Below are positions 53,167 to 61,179 of a stretch of 62,152 nucleotides of DNA, in pieces; the stretch's first letter is position 1; every line of letters starts with the position of its first letter. The position numbers were made by a program, and so were the translations under genes. The notes beneath the pieces were generated by a model that saw nothing but the letters and a program-made list of their open reading frames with translations, was not told where the DNA came from and did no database searches. The stretch comes from Bacillota bacterium. Lineage in GTDB: Bacteria > Bacillota > Bacilli > Alicyclobacillales > SLC66. The stretch covers positions 1 to 62,152 of the forward strand of contig JAJYOE010000002.1 of the NCBI GenBank assembly GCA_021785975.1. The letters are read 5' to 3'.

Positions 53167-54192
53167 TTGGAAACGTTACGGGAACCCACTATGGACGATT
53201 CCGATTCTGAGAGCGGGCGTCTGATCATGCAGGCCAGTGACGATGAAGTATTTCCGCTAACCTGGTATGCGGTCATGTGGTCCAAAGAATTGACGAACCG
53301 CCCAGTGAAGCGAAAAGTCGTCGGCAAAGATCTGGTGTTGTTCCGGGACGGCAAGGGACGTGTCAAGTGTCTGGAAGCTTATTGTTCCCATCGCGGAGCT
53401 GATTTGTCGCTGGGATCTTGCAGTCACGATTCCCTGCATTGTGCCTATCATGGCTGGGAATTTAACGGAGATGGAGAATGTTTGCGGATTCCCTCCCAAC
53501 CTGATCGACCCATTCCTGATTTTTCTCATATCAAGGCGTATCCGGTGCAAGAAATGGCTGGGTTGGTGTGGGTGTATCCGCAAGACAAGAGTGAAGCACG
53601 TCCTGAGGAATTGAGAGTGTTTCCTGAACTCTTAGACAACAAGTACTCTCTTTCACCATACGATGCAACCTGGAATGCCCACTTGACCAGAGTAGTGGAA
53701 AGCGTACTTGATGTCGCACATCTGGCTTTTGTTCATAAAAAAACCATCGGGAGACGGTTAAATGCTGAGATACGTACCATGCTTTTTGAAGTGAACGATC
53801 GCAACAGGTTGGTTATTCATAATGGAGGGGGATTGTTGGAGTATTCTTTTCCACAACAATGGATCCTTAGACCTTCTGAAAAAACCAGTCAAAGTTTTGT
53901 GAATTACGTTACCTTTACACCGATCAGCGCATCGGAGACAATTATTTTTGGATATGCCGGAAGGACATTTTTACGTAAAATTCCGCTCATGAACTGGGTG
54001 TTTTCCCGCTACAGTCTTAAGATACTTGAAGAAGATCGCAAAGTGGTGGAAAGTCAACACCCACGGCCAATACCGGAAGCGCTCCGCATGGAGGCTCACG
54101 TACCGGCAGATGGACCACAGGTGAGATTTAGACAGCGATGGTACCAGTTTATGACGGGGTCTGAGAAGAAGATAAGAACGACTAAAAGTTAA
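53167..54192 (+). CDS. Rieske [2Fe-2S] nonheme-iron oxygenase
   Basis: A 341-residue oxygenase alpha-type subunit. The Rieske cluster ligands are C73, H75, C92 and H95 (CSHRG ... CAYHGW). The mononuclear iron site is within ESVLDVAHLAFVH: D182 bridges, H185 and H190 are ligands. It resembles single-component PAO/vanillate demethylase-type oxygenases and would need an electron donor not encoded nearby. Substrate unknown. TTG 53167 follows GGAGGGG by 6 bases and lies 13 bases after folE, so the two form an operon behind the predicted light-sensitive operator. Confidence 0.88.
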   Translation: METLREPTMDDSDSESGRLIMQASDDEVFPLTWYAVMWSKELTNRPVKRKVVGKDLVLFRDGKGRVKCLEAYCSHRGADLSLGSCSHDSLHCAYHGWEFNGDGECLRIPSQPDRPIPDFSHIKAYPVQEMAGLVWVYPQDKSEARPEELRVFPELLDNKYSLSPYDATWNAHLTRVVESVLDVAHLAFVHKKTIGRRLNAEIRTMLFEVNDRNRLVIHNGGGLLEYSFPQQWILRPSEKTSQSFVNYVTFTPISASETIIFGYAGRTFLRKIPLMNWVFSRYSLKILEEDRKVVESQHPRPIPEALRMEAHVPADGPQVRFRQRWYQFMTGSEKKIRTTKS

Positions 54193-54201
54193 ATTTAAAT
54201 G

Positions 54202-54240
54202 TTTAGCGGGTATGGGTGAGATCGCCCACTACCCGCTAAA
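54202..54240. terminator. Shared hairpin between the Rieske gene and mntH
   Basis: TTTAGCGGGTA (54202-54212) pairs with TACCCGCTAAA (54230-54240), with further GGG/CCC pairing inside. It follows the Rieske gene and on the other strand includes the mntH stop codon. No T run; probably a common 3' end for the convergent genes. Confidence 0.65.
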
Positions 54241-55515
54241 TGTCAGTGTAAGCAATACGACATTCAAACACAGAATAGTCAAAGCGGTAATCATGGCCAT
54301 GTATGTGGTAATTCTTCGATTGACGAGGATGCCCATCAGGTCTTTTTTTCTAGTAAAATAAAGCAAGCTGAAGATGGGCAACGGGAGGACGATACTAAGA
54401 AGTACCTGACTGATGACGAGTGTTCTCGTAGGATCTACGCCTATCATGACAATGATGACCGTGGGCAGCATGGTAATAATTCTACGAAGCCAAACCGGAA
54501 TGGTAAATCCCACAAACCCCTGCATGATGACCTGACCCGCCAAAGTACCTACTGCGGAACTAGAAAACCCCGATGCGAGTAAAGAGACTAAAAAAACACC
54601 GGACGCTGCAGCGCCTAGAAGTGGTTCCAGCGTTTGATACGCCGAAGAAATGGTCGCAATGCCAGTGTGACCTGTGCCGTGAAACTCCGAGGCCGCCATA
54701 TACATCATCGCCATATTAATGAGCCCCGCGAGCGTCATGGCGATTAATACTTCAATCGTGCTGAAACTGGCAAGTCGCTTTTTTTCCTGATCGTTTTGGG
54801 GAACGATTCTGTTTTGCGTGAGACCGGAATGCAGGTACACGACATGCGGCATGACAGTGGCTCCAATGATGCCGACAATTAAAAGTACGCTGTCTTTGTT
54901 TCCCACCCAAGGGATGAGACTGTGTTGTATAATCTGCGGAAATGACGGATGGGAAAAAATTGTTTCAATAATATAGGAAGCACCGATCACAAAGACGAGG
55001 ACTCCAATCACCCGCTCTAGGGGGCGAAAGCCGAAGCGTTCGAGTGAGAGAATGGCGTAGGTGGCTATACCCGTGAGTACCGTCGCCGGAAGCATTGGCA
55101 CATGAAACAACAGATTCAGCCCGAGTGTGGCTCCTAAAAACTCTGCAAGGTCTGTAGCCATCGCCGCAATTTCTGAAAAGATCCACAGGGTTACCGTCAA
55201 CCATTTTGGGAAATACTCGCGGCATAATTCCGGAAGACTTCTGCCTGTTGCTATGCCAAGTTTGGCAGATAAACTTTGAATCAGCATTGCCATCAAGTTC
55301 GCGAGGACAACCACCCACAACAGTTTATATCCAAACTCCGAACCGCTCTGTATGTTTGTAGCGTAATTGCCTGGATCGATGTAGGCAACTGAGGCAATAA
55401 ATGCAGGTCCTAAAAAAGGAAGCAAGTTTTTAAGTCCCAAACGCCTGCCGGACAGGGCATCGCGTGCGGCTATGACCGTCTTGCTTTCCAACGCGGAAGT
55501 TTGCGGTGACTCCAT
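54229..55515 (-). CDS. mntH: Nramp divalent metal transporter MntH
   Basis: A 428-residue proton-coupled Mn2+ (and Fe2+) importer. The TM1 metal motif is YIDPGNYATN and the TM6 motif is ATVMPHVVYLHSGL, both canonical. About 11 helices. ATG 55515 with AGGAG upstream. The promoter is TTCACA-N17-TATAAT, with an MntR-like operator at the transcription start, so repression by Mn2+ is expected. It could supply manganese to the Mn catalase. Confidence 0.95.
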   Translation of the reverse strand: MESPQTSALESKTVIAARDALSGRRLGLKNLLPFLGPAFIASVAYIDPGNYATNIQSGSEFGYKLLWVVVLANLMAMLIQSLSAKLGIATGRSLPELCREYFPKWLTVTLWIFSEIAAMATDLAEFLGATLGLNLLFHVPMLPATVLTGIATYAILSLERFGFRPLERVIGVLVFVIGASYIIETIFSHPSFPQIIQHSLIPWVGNKDSVLLIVGIIGATVMPHVVYLHSGLTQNRIVPQNDQEKKRLASFSTIEVLIAMTLAGLINMAMMYMAASEFHGTGHTGIATISSAYQTLEPLLGAAASGVFLVSLLASGFSSSAVGTLAGQVIMQGFVGFTIPVWLRRIITMLPTVIIVMIGVDPTRTLVISQVLLSIVLPLPIFSLLYFTRKKDLMGILVNRRITTYMAMITALTILCLNVVLLTLTFSG

Positions 55516-55573
55516 GTCAGCATCTCGCTCTCCTTAGGAAGAAAATCATCGAATGTTAGATAAAGGACATTTT

Positions 55574-55592
55574 TTTAGCCATGGGAAACTTT
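55574..55592 (-). promoter_or_regulatory. Candidate MntR operator of mntH
   Basis: The segment includes TTTAGCCATGGGAAAC followed by TTT, an imperfect palindrome around CCATGG. It lies just downstream of the mntH promoter, around the predicted transcription start, and resembles the GGGAAACTTT-containing Mn box I recall for Bacillus mntH. Resemblance is from memory. Confidence 0.4.
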
Positions 55593-55600
55593 TTGTCATT

Positions 55601-55629
55601 ATTATATGCTATTTCGTGAAAATTGTGAA
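55601..55629 (-). promoter_or_regulatory. mntH promoter
   Basis: On the minus strand, TTCACA (55629-55624), 17 bases, TATAAT (55606-55601). Five of six plus six of six consensus matches. Transcription would start near 55594. Confidence 0.75.
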
Positions 55630-55724
55630 TGGCACCCTGTCAATTAGTGTACAGAAAAATTCAAGATTTAGACAAGATATTTTCATGTATTTTGTTGTGC
55701 GGATGTTCACCGTTATTTTTTTCA

Positions 55725-55752
55725 TAAAAAATAAGGAAGTCTGAAGACTTCC
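55725..55752 (-). terminator. Terminator of the MFS transporter gene
   Basis: GGAAGTCT and AGACTTCC (55735-55742 and 55745-55752) form the stem; on the minus strand a T-rich run (TTATTTTTT) follows. It lies 32 bases after the transporter stop. Confidence 0.8.
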
Positions 55753-55783
55753 CTTGTGCAATATTGATTTTATCGATGATTGT

Positions 55784-56971
55784 TTAGTGTGCGTGTTGGT
55801 GGTGAAGTCCCTCTGCTTGTCCATTTTCCTCTAGGCTTCTCACAAACAACTTCGTAGCAAAGACAAGCGCGAAAAATCCGAACACAAGTATAACTGCCGC
55901 GATCCAAAATGGGACTTGCATGCCGAATTTTGGCCCGATAAATCCACTCAAAATAGGGGCGATCGCAGCTCCTGCCCAGCGCAGAAAGTTGTAAGTGCCG
56001 GATGAAATGGAGCGAGAAAACGGAGATAGCTCCATTGCCAGCGTGGTAAAAAGCGCATTGGCGATGCCGCAGAAAAACCCTGAGATGACAATCACCCACA
56101 AGAGGGCGGATCCGTGTACCAAAGCAGCGGCGACAAAAATAGCTATCAACCCCACCAGATTGGCTTGAAGAAGTTTGACAGGGCCAAATATCGGTCGAAG
56201 CCAGTTCACCACAAAGACCGAAGAGATTCCGACCAGAATCCCCCAAGCAAAATAGGTAAAGCCAAGGGCGATGCTGCTTAGACCTTTTAGCGTCAAAGGA
56301 GAATAGGCGAGAATAGTGAAGAACGCATAGCTGTAAGCAAGCCCGATCAGTGCATTGGTGAGGACAGCGGGATGGCGCATGGCGCGAAACAGGTCTTTCG
56401 CTGATCTTGCCGCTTCCCGATTATTTTCCTTCACACTGAAGAAGGTAAAAAGAAGTGCGATCAGCATTAAGAGTGAAGTTCCATAAAACGGGAAGCGCCA
56501 GGAAATGTGACCTAAAAACCCGCCAATCAAAGGTCCTGAGGCAATGCCAAGCCCTAGCGCGGCTTCATACAAGGTAATAGCGGAAGCCATACCGCCAGTC
56601 GATGCGCCGACAATGATCGATAGCGCTGTCGAGGTAAAAAACGCATTGCCCAGTCCCCAACCGGCACGAACGGTAGCGAGGATACCGATGTTTGGTGAGC
56701 GACCGGATAGAAACGCGAAAATGACCACCAGCGTGAGACCCATCAGCATCACGCGTCGCCCGCCAAGCCTTGTCGCTAACACGCCGGAAATCAACATGGT
56801 AACGGCCATGACTGCAATATAGCTGGTAAACAGCCATTCGACTTGAAATGGGGTGGCTCCCATCGCTTTTCCGATCAGTGGCAACAAAGGATCCACCACT
56901 CCAATCCCCATAAAAGCGATGAGTGTGGCAAATGCAGTGGCTATGACTGCAGGGGGGAACCGTTTCGACAT
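55784..56971 (-). CDS. MFS transporter, DHA1-type drug/metabolite efflux
   Basis: A 395-residue protein with 12 predicted helices. Motif A-like GVLATRLGGRRVMLMG in the first cytoplasmic loop, and motif C-like ALGLGIASGPLIGGFLGH in helix 5, point to a drug:H+ antiporter. The C-terminus ends in a histidine-rich LHHQHAH. ATG 56971 with AAGGAG upstream. A perfect palindrome overlaps its promoter, so a dedicated repressor is likely, but no such gene is nearby. Confidence 0.85.
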   Translation of the reverse strand: MSKRFPPAVIATAFATLIAFMGIGVVDPLLPLIGKAMGATPFQVEWLFTSYIAVMAVTMLISGVLATRLGGRRVMLMGLTLVVIFAFLSGRSPNIGILATVRAGWGLGNAFFTSTALSIIVGASTGGMASAITLYEAALGLGIASGPLIGGFLGHISWRFPFYGTSLLMLIALLFTFFSVKENNREAARSAKDLFRAMRHPAVLTNALIGLAYSYAFFTILAYSPLTLKGLSSIALGFTYFAWGILVGISSVFVVNWLRPIFGPVKLLQANLVGLIAIFVAAALVHGSALLWVIVISGFFCGIANALFTTLAMELSPFSRSISSGTYNFLRWAGAAIAPILSGFIGPKFGMQVPFWIAAVILVFGFFALVFATKLFVRSLEENGQAEGLHHQHAH

Positions 56972-56989
56972 CTTGCATTCTCCTTGATC

Positions 56990-57010
56990 ATTTCGATATT
57001 CGAAATTATA
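56990..57010 (-). promoter_or_regulatory. Operator palindrome over the MFS gene promoter
   Basis: ATTTCGA, TAT, TCGAAAT (56990-57006) is a perfect 7-3-7 inverted repeat that overlaps the minus-strand -10 box TATAAT (57010-57005). Binding would block transcription of the transporter. The 11-mer ATATTCGAAAT also occurs at 36644-36654. Confidence 0.55.
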
Positions 57011-57066
57011 GATAAACCATATCTTACACGAGCCAAAAGGGAAATGCTAGATGCAGACATTGGCAG

Positions 57067-57106
57067 AAAAAAACCCCAGATCGCAATGATGTTTGCGGTC
57101 TAGGGG
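57067..57106 (-). terminator. Terminator after cotJA-cotJB
   Basis: CCCC and GGGG (57074-57077 and 57103-57106) plus AGATCGCAA / TTGCGGTCT (57078-57086, 57093-57101, one G-T pair) form a 13-bp stem; read on the minus strand it runs into TTTTTTT. It closely resembles the terminator stem at 42024-42049. Confidence 0.85.
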
Positions 57107-57125
57107 TTGGGGTCATTCAAGGTGC

Positions 57126-57377
57126 TTAAGTCTCCCATGGCCAGGGTTGTTCTACCCATCCCGTGCGGTGGATAGTGTGATCATCACCATACCCCGTAAG
57201 TGGCCCCACCTGTTGTTCGTAGGCTTTTCTCAGTGAGCGCATTCTTTTTTGCAACGTTGCAAAATCCTGCAATGCATACGGGTCATCGGGATGAGCGTCC
57301 AAATAAAGCTGCACCTCAGTCAGCGCAAAACCAGTACATTGCAGTTCATGGGTGAAATCCATCTGATAAGCGCTCAT
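57126..57377 (-). CDS. cotJB: Spore coat protein CotJB
   Basis: An 83-residue protein matching CotJB: ALTEVQLYLDAHPDDPYAL in the middle, then QQVGPLTGYGD and a C-terminal WVEQPWPWET. CotJ proteins are part of the spore coat inner layers in Bacilli and Clostridia. It overlaps cotJA by 4 bases and is followed by a terminator, so cotJC is not part of the operon; a CotJC-like Mn catalase gene sits at 44.6 kb. Confidence 0.88.
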   Translation of the reverse strand: MSAYQMDFTHELQCTGFALTEVQLYLDAHPDDPYALQDFATLQKRMRSLRKAYEQQVGPLTGYGDDHTIHRTGWVEQPWPWET

Positions 57378-57547
57378 GACTCGTTACCAGCTCTTTCGTC
57401 AAACATTTGGACGCGCTTGTGATAATGGTCGTCGAGCAGAGGAAACAATGTGCCCTGGTGCAGCGCGGTGGATAAATCGTATTTCTTCATTTCACTGTAT
57501 GAATACGGGGTAACTCCATCCGGAAACAACAAATCTTCTTCAGCCAT
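57374..57547 (-). CDS. cotJA: Spore coat-associated protein CotJA
   Basis: About 57 residues: a tyrosine-rich N-terminal part followed by LSTALHQGTLFPLLDDHY, the GTLFP signature of CotJA. ATG 57547 is chosen; GGAGC lies about 12 bases upstream. The frame is open to a TTG at 57604, which would add 19 residues that do not look like CotJA. Divergent from the MoxR gene. Mother-cell sigma factor control is expected from Bacillus, but I did not find a convincing box. Confidence 0.8.
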   Translation of the reverse strand: MAEEDLLFPDGVTPYSYSEMKKYDLSTALHQGTLFPLLDDHYHKRVQMFDERAGNES

Positions 57548-57639
57548 GGCGAGACAGATGCTCCTTTTCCATTTGGTAACTATACAATATGGCATTAAGC
57601 CCAAGTTGTGATAAATTGGGTGGCAGGGAGATGAACTGA

Positions 57640-58608
57640 ATGAATGAGCTAGAGACGAAGAGTTGGCATGAAAAATTAGATCAATTGGTAAAGGAAATAT
57701 CTACGTATATCATCGGCCAGGAAGTGGTGATTCGCCATATGGTAGCAGCCATTATCGCTGGGGGGCATGTCCTGCTTGAAGATGTGCCCGGCACTGGCAA
57801 GACCACTCTGGCATTGACCTTGGCGAAGGGACTTGGATTGGATTTTAAGAGACTGCAATGTACACCGGATTTGCTGCCGGCAGATGTGGTGGGAACGTTC
57901 GTTTATCATCCGGAAGAAAAAGAATTTGCCTTTAGGTCAGGGCCGATTTTTACTCAATTATTGCTTGTTGATGAGATCAACCGCGCGGTGCCGAGAATGC
58001 AATCCGCTTTGCTAGAAGCCATGCAGGAAGGAAAAGTGACGATAGAAGGACAGACGATGCCGCTTCCAGCCCCTTTTATTGTACTTGCCACCGCCAATCC
58101 CATAGAGTCGCACGGGGTCTTCCCGCTGCCAGAAGCGCAGCTTGATCGATTTCTGGTGCAACTTCAAATGGGGTATCTTTCAGAAGAACGCGAACAAGAG
58201 ATGATCAGACGGATTCGATTAGAGCAAAACGCTGCCATCTGTACCATATTCCAACCGGATGAAGTATTGGCGGTGAAGGAGATGGTTAAAAAAATAGAAG
58301 TTTCTGCAGACGTATTGGAGTATATCGTTCGCCTGGACCGATCTACCAGATATAATGACCGAATTTTGGTCGGGGCTAGTCCTCGCGCGATTTTGTCGCA
58401 CACTTCCTATGCGCAGGCGCTTGCGCTACTTGATGGACGAAGTTTCGTCATTCCGGATGATGTGAAGGAAGCTTTTTACCCGGTAATGAATCACCGATTG
58501 ATTTACAGGCAGGATTATAGGCTGGAAGGGGAAGCAGAGGCAAAAAAGGTTTTATTGGATGAACTCATCTCGAATGTTTCTGTACCTGTAGAACAGGTTG
58601 GGGTATAG
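57640..58608 (+). CDS. MoxR family AAA+ ATPase
   Basis: A 322-residue AAA+ protein. Walker A is EDVPGTGKTTL, Walker B LLVDEINRA, with sensor ATANPIE and arginine-finger region LPEAQLDRFLVQ. MoxR ATPases act as chaperones for metalloenzymes or cell-surface complexes together with DUF58/VWA proteins. ATG 57640 with GGGAGATGA upstream. It starts a three-gene operon (MoxR, DUF58, DUF4129). Confidence 0.93.
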   Translation: MNELETKSWHEKLDQLVKEISTYIIGQEVVIRHMVAAIIAGGHVLLEDVPGTGKTTLALTLAKGLGLDFKRLQCTPDLLPADVVGTFVYHPEEKEFAFRSGPIFTQLLLVDEINRAVPRMQSALLEAMQEGKVTIEGQTMPLPAPFIVLATANPIESHGVFPLPEAQLDRFLVQLQMGYLSEEREQEMIRRIRLEQNAAICTIFQPDEVLAVKEMVKKIEVSADVLEYIVRLDRSTRYNDRILVGASPRAILSHTSYAQALALLDGRSFVIPDDVKEAFYPVMNHRLIYRQDYRLEGEAEAKKVLLDELISNVSVPVEQVGV

Positions 58609-58611
58609 AGT

Positions 58612-59691
58612 ATGTTGCTGCTTCCCATTGTTCTTTTCGCTTTGATTTGGTTATGGCCAGTGGTTTGGTTCAGGTTGGTCCGCGAAAAATTGCGGGTGGA
58701 AGTCGTCGTAACACGAAACGTGGTAGCTACCCATGAAGCAATTCCTGTCCAAATACAAATACATAACGCATCCTGGCTACCATGCCCGAAAGTCACTTTG
58801 TTTCTAAAATTACCTGATGGATTGTCGGTGGAAAATGATTTTGATCAGTCTCGGTTTGAATATCAAACATTTCTACTTGGCAAACAAAGTTTGGCACTGG
58901 AGACTGTGGTTTATGGAAAAACAAGAGGGCTGATAAATTTTGCTAACGGCAGTATCAGCATCGGATTGAATGAAGGATTTGGCCTTCGAAACCTTTATAT
59001 CGGCACAGAAATCAACCAAGAATTAGTGGTTTTGCCGGATTTGATCGATCTCAGCAACCAGCGCTTGTTGCCCAAGGATTGGTTGGGAAAGATTGAACAG
59101 CGAAGATGGATTCTCCCTGATGAAACGATGTTTTCAGGAATCAGAGAATACGCGGCAGGGGATGAATTTCGGCATGTGGCATGGAAAGCCAGTGCAAAAA
59201 CAGGAACCTGGCAGACTAAAACATTTTTCGGCTCTTCCGACTGGGAAGTGGTCTTGGTCGTCAATGCACAGTTTTTTGATCAGTACTGGAGCGGAACGCT
59301 GACAGATGAATTTGATTACTTGAGTTCCATGGTATCTACGATCGCGTATCAATTACAGAAGCGCGGTGCCAAAATCCGCCTAGCGACGAACGCGATGCTG
59401 TCCAAACATCCGCAAACCATTTGGCACGGGGAAATGAGAGCCAATCATCTTCATCACTTATTCGGTCGAATTTACCCATATGCCAATCAGTCATTTGAAA
59501 AGTTGACGGAGGTGGTGAAGTCTCACGTCAACCACCGGGAAATGGTCATGGTGTTTTCATCGTTCGCTTCCACAAGCGGGTTGCAGAATTTAATGCAACT
59601 TGCAAAATCCGGCCATGCATTGTATTGGATTGACGGGTTGCAACATCACGCCAATTTAGCTGCCTATCCTGAAATTCAGCGCATCCTATAG
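58612..59691 (+). CDS. DUF58 domain membrane protein
   Basis: A 359-residue protein. An N-terminal hydrophobic segment (about residues 1-22), an extracytoplasmic/beta-rich middle, and the DUF58 signature FSGIREYAAGDEFRHVAWKASAKTG near residue 180. DUF58 proteins are VWA-like partners of MoxR. ATG 58612, 3 bases after moxR. Here it seems to have one or two N-terminal helices rather than the usual pair. Confidence 0.87.
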   Translation: MLLLPIVLFALIWLWPVVWFRLVREKLRVEVVVTRNVVATHEAIPVQIQIHNASWLPCPKVTLFLKLPDGLSVENDFDQSRFEYQTFLLGKQSLALETVVYGKTRGLINFANGSISIGLNEGFGLRNLYIGTEINQELVVLPDLIDLSNQRLLPKDWLGKIEQRRWILPDETMFSGIREYAAGDEFRHVAWKASAKTGTWQTKTFFGSSDWEVVLVVNAQFFDQYWSGTLTDEFDYLSSMVSTIAYQLQKRGAKIRLATNAMLSKHPQTIWHGEMRANHLHHLFGRIYPYANQSFEKLTEVVKSHVNHREMVMVFSSFASTSGLQNLMQLAKSGHALYWIDGLQHHANLAAYPEIQRIL

Positions 59692-59704
59692 GGGGAGGGA
59701 TTGG

Positions 59705-60703
59705 ATGAATCGGTCACCGGCATCCCGCGGAATATTTCGGTGGAGTTGGATGGAGGCATACGCACCGGTATTTCTCCTTTTTTTCCTTCTGGGAAATACA
59801 AGTGTGTGGGTACTAATCGCTGGCCTTGGCACTATGCTTTTGTATGTGGTATATCGCATAGGGAAAATTACCTCGCATGAGCATCCAGCAGATGTCATTC
59901 GTTTTTATTTGAAAGTCGACACGGGTATTCTGGTCTTCATTTGGCTCTTGCACCTGATCGAGTTGCTTCCGGGAATTGTCTCTTCCTCTTTTACTCATGA
60001 GGAAACTATTCCGCTGATGGTGATGTATCTGGTACTGCGTCTCGTAGAACTGTGGTGGGTTGAGCGACGGTTGTCTGGGACTAACATATCTGGACAAAAA
60101 GTGATTCCTTTGCTGATTGTTGTAGCTGTTATTCTGGCTTTTTGGGGTATCCCGCTACTTTATGAAGCGTATCTGATCCTCTTTTTCGCGTTTGGTTTTC
60201 TGGCGTCTTTGCCGTTGTTTCTGGTTCATCATTTCCCCAAATTGACACAAAAAAATCATGCTCAAATCGCTTTGCAGCATTTTGCGAATGTGACGAAAAA
60301 AATGCATGTCCTGACCCAGGGAACCCATCCGCATTGGCCTGCCGTGCTTAGCACATCAATGATGGTGATCATCTGGCTTGCAGTGGCTGTCATCATCGTG
60401 TATTTCATATTGCGCAAACGACCTACACTGTCGCGGGAAGGAGAATCACATATTCGTAGCGTAGTTCGCACAAAAATGGATAGGGGAAATGGGTTCGTGC
60501 TGACACCTACGAACGATCCTGTGCGCCTTAGGTATCAGGAATGGCTCTTGAAGCAACATCAATTGGGGGTTACGATAGGAAAGACAGAAACGCCTAGAGA
60601 ATTCCTGAAGCGAGCAGTTTCATCTCCAGATGATGCTGACCCGCAGGACCTTACGCTACACTATGAAAAAAACAGGTATGGAGGGAATCACCCCTTTTCA
60701 TGA
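59705..60703 (+). CDS. Membrane protein with C-terminal DUF4129-like domain
   Basis: A 332-residue protein with about five hydrophobic segments to residue 200, another around residues 218-238 and a cytoplasmic C-terminal domain with RLRYQEWLLKQHQLGVTIGKTETPREFLKRA, typical of DUF4129. In most MoxR-DUF58 clusters the third protein carries a transglutaminase core (TgpA-like, DUF3488); no Cys-His-Asp transglutaminase signature is visible here. ATG 59705 with GGGGGAGGG upstream. It overlaps crcB by 4 bases. Confidence 0.75.
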   Translation: MNRSPASRGIFRWSWMEAYAPVFLLFFLLGNTSVWVLIAGLGTMLLYVVYRIGKITSHEHPADVIRFYLKVDTGILVFIWLLHLIELLPGIVSSSFTHEETIPLMVMYLVLRLVELWWVERRLSGTNISGQKVIPLLIVVAVILAFWGIPLLYEAYLILFFAFGFLASLPLFLVHHFPKLTQKNHAQIALQHFANVTKKMHVLTQGTHPHWPAVLSTSMMVIIWLAVAVIIVYFILRKRPTLSREGESHIRSVVRTKMDRGNGFVLTPTNDPVRLRYQEWLLKQHQLGVTIGKTETPREFLKRAVSSPDDADPQDLTLHYEKNRYGGNHPFS

Positions 60704-61149
60704 AAAAAAATATAGATAAATCGAATCATCTTGTCTATCAATACGTGGCTGTGGCAGTGGGCGGAATCATTGGTGCTGTTTTGCGGGAGTCCATAGAGCT
60801 GATGCTAAGTTCCAATATCACAGACCACATTCCGATTGCGACAATGCTGATCAATTGGTTGGGAAGCCTGGTGCTCGCTTGGTTTTACACCAAAACCATC
60901 TGGCATTGGCGAGTGCCCCAATGGGTCAGGGTGGGAGTGGGGACAGGCATCATCGGCGCATTTACCACTTTTTCCACGTTCTCTGTCGAAGCAGATACAC
61001 TGGTTACACAAAATATAGCATTAGGATTTATGTATATTGTTTCCAGTGTAGTGGGAGGGCTTGGATTTTCCTGGATTGGACTTCGCTTAGCTGGAGAAAG
61101 ATCAGATAAAAAAGAGAATGTCATCCTGAATACTCAAGCTTCAGAATGA
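60700..61149 (+). CDS. crcB: Fluoride channel subunit CrcB (first copy)
   Basis: A 149-residue Fluc protein with four helices. Motifs: GGIIGAVLRE, LINWLGSLVLAWF and GIIGAFTTFSTFSVE, the last containing the fluoride-track residues. Two-gene crcB pairs in Firmicutes make heterodimeric fluoride channels. It overlaps the DUF4129 gene by 4 bases and carries a C-terminal extension of about 20 hydrophilic residues. No fluoride riboswitch is seen upstream. Confidence 0.92.
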   Translation: MKKNIDKSNHLVYQYVAVAVGGIIGAVLRESIELMLSSNITDHIPIATMLINWLGSLVLAWFYTKTIWHWRVPQWVRVGVGTGIIGAFTTFSTFSVEADTLVTQNIALGFMYIVSSVVGGLGFSWIGLRLAGERSDKKENVILNTQASE

Positions 61150-61179
61150 TAATGGAGGAACCCCAGGGAGGATCATGAG

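Noticed and set aside
60600-60700. Fluoride riboswitch before the crcB pair
   Set aside because: The first crcB start overlaps the preceding gene by 4 bases and the region upstream is coding; no crcB-motif pseudoknot was visible.
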